From Enterobacteriaceae endosymbiont of Donacia tomentosa (GTDB taxonomy: Bacteria > Pseudomonadota > Gammaproteobacteria > Enterobacterales > Enterobacteriaceae), in the NCBI RefSeq assembly GCF_012571135.1, contig NZ_CP046216.1, forward strand, positions 2,312 through 66,311: a stretch of DNA of 64,000 bases, given 5' to 3'. The notes under the pieces were generated by a model, which was not told the origin of the DNA, ran no database searches, and saw only the letters and a program-made list of their open reading frames with translations. The translations under genes were made by a program, and so were the position numbers. Below are positions 59,056 to 64,000 of this stretch, piece by piece. Within the stretch, counting starts at the first letter, position 1. Every line of letters begins with the position of its first letter.

Positions 59056-61848
59056 TTATATAAATAAACGTTTTTCTCCATTTCCTATAGTATTAATTTT
59101 ACAACGATCACAAATATCACTATTAGTGGTATTATTATAGTACCAACATCTTACACATTTATAATTTTTTGATTTAATAATTTTAAATTTTTCTATTAAT
59201 TTATTTGTACATTTTTTTTTATATTTTATAAGAGTAATATCTGAAATTAATAAGAAGAAACGTAATTCGGAACCTAATAGAATTAATTTTTGATAAATAT
59301 TATTATTTACATATAAAGTTATATTTGCTTCTAGTGAACTACCTATAATTTTTTTTTCTCTTGCATATTCAATAATTTTATTTATTTCATCTTTAAAAAT
59401 TAAAAGATCATTCCAATATTCATTATTCATAATTGAATTATGTGGTAATGTAAATAATTTAGAAAACCATTCTTCTGTGAAAACGTATTTAGATCTTAAT
59501 CCTGGGATATAATTCCAAATTTCATTTGCTGTAAAAGATAAAATTGGTGTTATCCATCGTACCAAGGATTCAATTATCATATATAATGACGTTTGACAGC
59601 TTAGTCTTTCTATACTTTTTTTTTTAAATGTGTATTGTCTATCTTTAATAATATCTAAATAAACTGAACCTAAATCTATAGAACAAAATTGCATAATTTC
59701 ATGAACTACATTTTGTATATTATATTGATTATAATATTTTATAATTTTATCTTGTACAATTTTAGTTTTATTAATTATCCATTTATCAAATAATAACATT
59801 TCATTTGGTTTTAACATATCTTTTTCAGGGATAAAATCATTTAAATTAGATAATAAAAATCTAGCAGTATTACGAATACGTCGATAAATTTCTGTAGTTC
59901 TTTGTAAAATTTTTTGAGATATATTTATTTCATTAGAAAAATCTGTTGAAGCTACCCATAATCTTAAAATATCACCTCCTAAAGAATTTACTATATTTTG
60001 TGGTTTAATAGTATTACCTAAAGACTTAGACATTTTTTTTCCATTTTCATCTACAGTAAAACCATGACTGATAACAGTTTTATATGGAGGTTTTTTATCT
60101 ATAGCTGTTGAAATAATTAGTGAAGCAATAAACCATCCTCTATATTGATCTGTTCCTTCTAAATACATATCAATATGAGATTTTTGTAATTCATGAATTT
60201 GTTTTATAATAGAATTATAAGTAGAACCAGAATCAAACCAAACATCTAATGTATCTAAAACTTTTTCATATAAACAGGCATCTTTACCTAAAAATTTTTC
60301 AATATCTAAATCCCACCATTCTTGTATACCTTTTTTTTCTATCATTTTTGCTATTGTTTCTATATAATTTAAAGAATTTATATGTATTTTTTGTGTTTTT
60401 TTATGAATAAATAGAGGTATTGGAATACCCCAAATACGTTGTCTAGATATACACCAATCAGGTCTTTTATTTAACATAATATACATCCTATTATAACCCC
60501 ATTTAGGTATCCATTTTACTTTTTTCATAGATTTCAATGATAATTTTCTTAAATTATTTTTATTCATACTAATAAACCATTGTGGAGTGGATCGATATAT
60601 TATAGGTATTTTATGACGCCAACAATGAGGATAATTATGTACATAATATTCTGATAAAAATAATGAATTTGTTTTTATTAAAATAGATTGAATAATTTTT
60701 TCTGAAGAAAAAATATCCATTTTATCTAATTTAGGATGTGTTCCTTTTATAAAAAATCCCCTTTTATCTATTATATTATTTAAACATTTTATTTTATTTT
60801 CATTACATATATTATAATCATCTAATCCATGATTAGGAGCCATATGCACAATTCCAGTTCCTGTATTTTCAGAAATATAATTACTTAAAATTATAGGAGA
60901 AATATTTTTGTTAATAGGATTTATTACATATACATTTAAAAAATTCTTACCTTGTATTTCTCCTATAATAGTCCAATTTTTAATTTTAGTTTTTAAAAAA
61001 ACAAAATGCACCATTTTTTTTGCTAAAATTATAATATCATTATCAATTTGTATAAATTGATAATATATTTGAGGATGTAAAGTAATAGCCCTGTTAGCAG
61101 GAATAGTCCAAGGAGTTGTAGTCCATATTAAAAATGATATATTAAAATTTTTTATTTCCATGTTTAAAAATTGATTAATAATTTTTGTATTATTAATTTG
61201 AAATTTTACATATACTGATAATGATCTTATATCAGTATAATCTACTTCTGCTTCTGCTAAAGAAGAAAGACATTTTGTACACCAATGTACAGGTTTTTTA
61301 CCTTTATATATATGATTGTTTTTTATTACCTTACCTAAGGTGCGTATAATATTTGCTTCTGTTTTAAAATTCATTGTTAAATAATAATTTTTCCAATCAG
61401 CAATTATACCCAATCTAATAAAATCTTTTTTTTGTTTAAGAATTTGTTTAAGAGCATATTTTCTACATTCAATTCTAAATTGTTTTTGAGAAAGTTTTTT
61501 ATTTTTTAACTTTAAAATTTCTTCTACTTTTTGTTCAATAGGTAGTCCATGACAATCCCATCCAGGAATAAATATAGTTTTATATCCATCTAAATTTTTA
61601 AATTTTAAAATAATATCTTTCAAAATTTTATTATAAGCATGTCCAATATGTATGTCTCCATTAGCATATGGGGGGCCATCATGTAAAATAAATGTTTTTT
61701 TATTTTTTTTAGATTTTAATATTAATTTATATAAATTATCTTTCTCCCATTTTTCAATCATAATTGACTCATTAGTAGAAAGATTTGCTCTCATAGGAAA
61801 TTTAGTTTTAGGTAAATTCAAATTAAGTTGATTTTTCATATTCATCAT
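59056..61848 (-). CDS. ileS: Isoleucyl-tRNA synthetase
   Basis: IleS charges tRNA-Ile and edits valine. The 930-residue class I enzyme has DGPPYANGDIHIGHAYNKIL (HIGH, about residue 60), the editing CP1 domain with TTPWTIPANRAI and GTGIVHMAPNHGLDDY, the KMSKS motif GKKMSKSLGN (about 600), the anticodon region, and a C-terminal zinc finger CVRC...CDRC (about 900-920). The length is near E. coli (938). ATGs at 61848, 61845 and 61839 are all possible starts; comparison with E. coli favours one of the latter two. It diverges from rpsT; ribF, which precedes ileS in E. coli, is missing here. Confidence 0.97.
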   Translation of the reverse strand: MMNMKNQLNLNLPKTKFPMRANLSTNESIMIEKWEKDNLYKLILKSKKNKKTFILHDGPPYANGDIHIGHAYNKILKDIILKFKNLDGYKTIFIPGWDCHGLPIEQKVEEILKLKNKKLSQKQFRIECRKYALKQILKQKKDFIRLGIIADWKNYYLTMNFKTEANIIRTLGKVIKNNHIYKGKKPVHWCTKCLSSLAEAEVDYTDIRSLSVYVKFQINNTKIINQFLNMEIKNFNISFLIWTTTPWTIPANRAITLHPQIYYQFIQIDNDIIILAKKMVHFVFLKTKIKNWTIIGEIQGKNFLNVYVINPINKNISPIILSNYISENTGTGIVHMAPNHGLDDYNICNENKIKCLNNIIDKRGFFIKGTHPKLDKMDIFSSEKIIQSILIKTNSLFLSEYYVHNYPHCWRHKIPIIYRSTPQWFISMNKNNLRKLSLKSMKKVKWIPKWGYNRMYIMLNKRPDWCISRQRIWGIPIPLFIHKKTQKIHINSLNYIETIAKMIEKKGIQEWWDLDIEKFLGKDACLYEKVLDTLDVWFDSGSTYNSIIKQIHELQKSHIDMYLEGTDQYRGWFIASLIISTAIDKKPPYKTVISHGFTVDENGKKMSKSLGNTIKPQNIVNSLGGDILRLWVASTDFSNEINISQKILQRTTEIYRRIRNTARFLLSNLNDFIPEKDMLKPNEMLLFDKWIINKTKIVQDKIIKYYNQYNIQNVVHEIMQFCSIDLGSVYLDIIKDRQYTFKKKSIERLSCQTSLYMIIESLVRWITPILSFTANEIWNYIPGLRSKYVFTEEWFSKLFTLPHNSIMNNEYWNDLLIFKDEINKIIEYAREKKIIGSSLEANITLYVNNNIYQKLILLGSELRFFLLISDITLIKYKKKCTNKLIEKFKIIKSKNYKCVRCWYYNNTTNSDICDRCKINTIGNGEKRLFI

Positions 61849-62011
61849 TGTTTATTTTAAATTATTTAATAAATATCTTTTTTATTTTAAAAAATATCAA
61901 TAAAAATTTTTTAATAAAATTAAAAATTAAATTTATTTACATAAAAATATTATATATAATAATAATTTATATAGTATATAATCTTTATAAAATATTAAAA
62001 AATTATATTTC

Positions 62012-62017
62012 AAGGAG
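62012..62017 (+). promoter_or_regulatory. Shine-Dalgarno site deciding the rpsT start
   Basis: AAGGAG lies 7 nt before the ATG at 62025. The frame remains open upstream to 61848, but this strong site and the protein alignment place the start at 62025. Confidence 0.85.
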
Positions 62018-62024
62018 TTTTTAT

Positions 62025-62288
62025 ATGGCAAATACTAAATCATCTAAGAAAAGAATTTTAAAAACAGAAAGAAATAGAAAACACAATACTCGTTATCGTT
62101 CTATGTTACGTACTTTTATAAAAAAGGTAAAAAAAAAAATATTTGACAAAAATATTAATTTATCAAAAGAAATATATAAAACTACGCAATCTGTTATAGA
62201 CAGACAAGTACAAAAAGGTTTAATTCATAAAAATAAAGCAGCTCGTTATAAATCCAGATTATATAAAAAAATTATAAATATTATTTAA
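62025..62288 (+). CDS. rpsT: 30S ribosomal protein S20
   Basis: S20 is a helical primary binder of 16S rRNA. The 87 residues equal the E. coli length. It begins MANTKSSKKRILKTERNRKHN, continues RSMLRTFIKKVKKKI and ends with VDRQ-like IDRQVQKGLIHKNKAARYKSRL. The start is set by the AAGGAG site and by alignment; the open frame upstream is hydrophobic, AT-derived noise. It diverges from ileS, as rpsT does from ribF-ileS in E. coli. Confidence 0.97.
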   Translation: MANTKSSKKRILKTERNRKHNTRYRSMLRTFIKKVKKKIFDKNINLSKEIYKTTQSVIDRQVQKGLIHKNKAARYKSRLYKKIINII

Positions 62289-62330
62289 ATTTTATTTAAA
62301 ATTTTTTTTACTATTCTCTATTTTACGTTT

Positions 62331-62678
62331 ATGAAAATGAAAAATATGTTGATTAATAAAAATATTATTTTGACTCCAAAAGCTGCCAATCAGATAAGAA
62401 AATTATATAAAAATAATAATAATATGAATTTTAGAATATTTATTATTGGTGGCGGTTGTAGTGGGTTTAAATATGAATTTATTTTAGATAAGAAAATTAA
62501 TTCAAATGATGTTATAATAAAATCGTTAAATATAAATTTAATAATAGACCAAATTAGTATTCAATATTTAGATGAGAGTATTATTGATTATATTGAAAAT
62601 ATTGAAGAATCTAAATTTATTATAAAAAATCCAAATATGAAAAATATTTGCAATTGTGGTTCTTCTTTTGATATTTAA
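62331..62678 (+). CDS. erpA: Iron-sulfur cluster insertion protein ErpA
   Basis: ErpA is an A-type carrier delivering Fe-S clusters to apoenzymes, including those of the isoprenoid pathway in E. coli. The 115-residue protein has the three cysteine ligands in IIGGGCSGFKYEF (about residue 43) and CNCGSSFDI at the C-terminus, plus YLDESIIDYIENIEESKFIIKNPN (pieces SIIDY and FIIKNPN) that match ErpA best among the IscA, SufA and ErpA group. ATGs at 62331, 62337 and 62346 are all near the family start. LeuC in this window is a likely Fe-S client. Confidence 0.9.
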   Translation: MKMKNMLINKNIILTPKAANQIRKLYKNNNNMNFRIFIIGGGCSGFKYEFILDKKINSNDVIIKSLNINLIIDQISIQYLDESIIDYIENIEESKFIIKNPNMKNICNCGSSFDI

Positions 62679-62706
62679 TAAATTTAATTAATGCAAAGGT
62701 AATTTT

Positions 62707-63402
62707 ATGTCTAATACAAAATTAATACTATTACGTCATGGTGAAAGTAAATGGAATAAAAAAAATCTTTTTACAGGATGGAATGATATTGGATTATCTA
62801 AAGTAGGGAAAATTGAAGCTATAGAAGCTGGAAAAAAATTAAAAAACAATAATTTTAAATTTGATTATGCTTATACTTCTGTCTTAAAAAGAGCTATACA
62901 TACTTTATATTTAGTTTTAACAGAATTAGATCAACTTTGGATACCTGTCAAAAAAACATGGAGATTAAATGAAAGACATTATGGAGCATTACAAGGAATG
63001 AATAAAGATCAAATTGCACAAAAATATGGTGAGGAACAAGTACAAAAATGGAGACGTAGTTTTACAACAACTCCTCCCTCATTAACAATGGAAGATCTTA
63101 GATCACCAAGATATGATACTAAATATTCAAAATTAGAAGATTATCAACTACCCTTGGCTGAAAGTTTATCTACAACCTTAAAAAGGGTTATATATGTATG
63201 GGAAAATGACATTTTATATAAAATAAAAAATAGAGAGAGAATAATTATTGTTGCTCATGGGAATTCTTTAAGAGCATTAATAAAATATATTGAACAAATA
63301 GATGACAAGGAAATAGTTAATTTAAATATTCCTACAGGCATGCCTATTGTTTACGAATTTGATCAAAATTTAAAATTTCAAAAAAAATTTTATTTAAATT
63401 AA
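62707..63402 (+). CDS. gpmA: 2,3-bisphosphoglycerate-dependent phosphoglycerate mutase
   Basis: GpmA interconverts 3- and 2-phosphoglycerate in glycolysis through a phosphohistidine. It has [20 protein letters not shown] with the catalytic histidine near residue 10, [27 protein letters not shown] with the catalytic glutamate, [10 protein letters not shown] and [17 protein letters not shown] with the second histidine. At 231 residues it lacks the last 19 or so residues of E. coli GpmA (250), a flexible tail over the active site. It is well conserved otherwise. pta converges 25 bp away. Confidence 0.97.
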   Translation: MSNTKLILLRHGESKWNKKNLFTGWNDIGLSKVGKIEAIEAGKKLKNNNFKFDYAYTSVLKRAIHTLYLVLTELDQLWIPVKKTWRLNERHYGALQGMNKDQIAQKYGEEQVQKWRRSFTTTPPSLTMEDLRSPRYDTKYSKLEDYQLPLAESLSTTLKRVIYVWENDILYKIKNRERIIIVAHGNSLRALIKYIEQIDDKEIVNLNIPTGMPIVYEFDQNLKFQKKFYLN

Positions 63403-63427
63403 GTAATATATAAATAAATTATACATT

Positions 63428-64000
63428 TTATGTTTTAATTTTTGATTGTAAAATAGTTACAGCAATAGTATAAATTATATCTTCAACAGAAGCACCACGT
63501 GAAAGATCATTTATTGGTTGATTTATTCCTTGAAGTATAGGTCCTATAGAAATTATATTAGAAGATCTCTGTACTGCTTTATAGGTTGTATTTCCAGTAT
63601 TAAGATCTGGAAATATAATAATATTTGCATTACCTGCAACTAAAGAATTTGGTGCTTTATATTTCCCAATTTTTTCATCTACAGCAGCATCATATTGTAA
63701 GGGTCCATCTATAATTAAATCCGGGAATTTATTTTGTAAAAATTTAGTTGCTTTATGTACTTTTTCAACTTCTATTCCTGAACTGGAATTTCCTGTAGAA
63801 TATGAAATCATTGCTATTTTAGGTACTATATCAAATAATTTGGCTGTTTCAGCAGATTGTATTGTTATTTCAGCCAATTGTTTATAATTAGGATTTGGGT
63901 TAATAGCACAATCACCATATATTAATACATTTTTAGGTAATAACATAATAAATATTGATGATATTATAGAATAATCAGGCGAAGTTTTAATAATTTGCAA
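63428..64000 (-). CDS. pta: Phosphate acetyltransferase, 3' part (cut by window edge)
   Basis: Pta makes acetyl phosphate from acetyl-CoA. Only the C-terminal 190 residues are inside the window; the 5' part runs past 64000. The visible part is the catalytic PTA_PTB domain: [84 protein letters not shown] (pieces KAPNSLVAG and [12 protein letters not shown]) and PVNDLSRG-like PINDLSRGA. Whether the N-terminal regulatory domains remain cannot be seen. Confidence 0.96.
   Translation of the reverse strand: MQIIKTSPDYSIISSIFIMLLPKNVLIYGDCAINPNPNYKQLAEITIQSAETAKLFDIVPKIAMISYSTGNSSSGIEVEKVHKATKFLQNKFPDLIIDGPLQYDAAVDEKIGKYKAPNSLVAGNANIIIFPDLNTGNTTYKAVQRSSNIISIGPILQGINQPINDLSRGASVEDIIYTIAVTILQSKIKT

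Noticed and set aside
61848-62024. N-terminal extension of S20 by 59 hydrophobic residues
   Set aside because: A strong AAGGAG site and exact alignment with S20 place the start at 62025; the upstream part is translated AT-rich spacer.

Overview
The window comes from a small, strongly AT-biased genome of a gammaproteobacterium of the Enterobacterales type. It is most likely an obligate, host-restricted insect endosymbiont. Nearly every protein is a recognisable orthologue of an Escherichia coli protein, but the sequences are rich in Lys, Asn and Ile and contain long A or T runs. Genes are packed with short spacers, and I saw no insertion sequence, phage, CRISPR array, toxin system or paralogue. 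Many local gene orders match E. coli with genes removed between neighbours: 5S rRNA-murB, ftsY-[ftsEX lost]-rpoH, recA-[recX lost]-alaS-csrA-tRNA-Ser-tRNA-Arg, gltX opposite tRNA-Val/tRNA-Lys, hisS-bamB-der, ribD-ribH-nusB, rpsT opposite [ribF lost]-ileS-lspA, fieF-pfkA and leuABCD. I cannot name the species from sequence alone.

Layout. 1-3.1 kb: 23S and 5S rRNA. 3.1-7.3 kb: murB, aroQ and mreBCD. 7.4-11.7 kb: tusE, tRNA-Ser, rsmI, the RNase P RNA, folD, tRNA-Arg, metB, tRNA-Lys and tRNA-Val. 11.9-20 kb: gltX, hspQ, alr, metG, ydjM, rnb and ssb. 20-27.4 kb: rpoH, ftsY, rsmD, tusA, recA, alaS, csrA and two tRNAs. 27.4-40.8 kb: a long minus-strand run of metE, dapD, ligA, cysS, dnaB, dusA, der, bamB and hisS. 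41-45.7 kb: tadA, glyA, yajL, then nusB, ribH and ribD. 46-52.3 kb: leuABCD, adk and dapA. 52.3-57.7 kb: glyS and glyQ, then fieF, pfkA and rplY. 57.8-64 kb: dapB, lspA and ileS, then rpsT, erpA and gpmA, and the 3' part of pta cut by the window edge.

How the genes fit together. The largest group serves translation: aminoacyl-tRNA synthetases for Glu, Met, Ala, Cys, His, Gly and Ile, tRNA and rRNA modification (TadA, TusA, TusE, DusA, RsmI, RsmD), ribosomal proteins, Der and RNase P. A second group makes nutrients a host could use: leucine (leuABCD), methionine (metB, metE), lysine/diaminopimelate (dapA, dapB, dapD), the aromatic pathway (aroQ), riboflavin (ribD, ribH) and one-carbon folate (folD, glyA). 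Murein and shape genes (murB, alr, mreBCD, dap genes) indicate that a cell wall and rod morphology are kept. Regulation looks thin but keeps sigma-32 and CsrA.

I did not find a clearly new biological system. The most notable signals are a BamB that has lost its lipidation cysteine, a 41-nt near-perfect palindrome inside hisS, overlapping alternative hairpins ahead of mreB, a possible RNA-thermometer-like pairing at the rpoH start, an altered NKxD motif in the first GTPase domain of Der, a changed CPxP motif in TusA, a MetG trimmed to its catalytic core, and six of six tRNA genes lacking an encoded CCA end.
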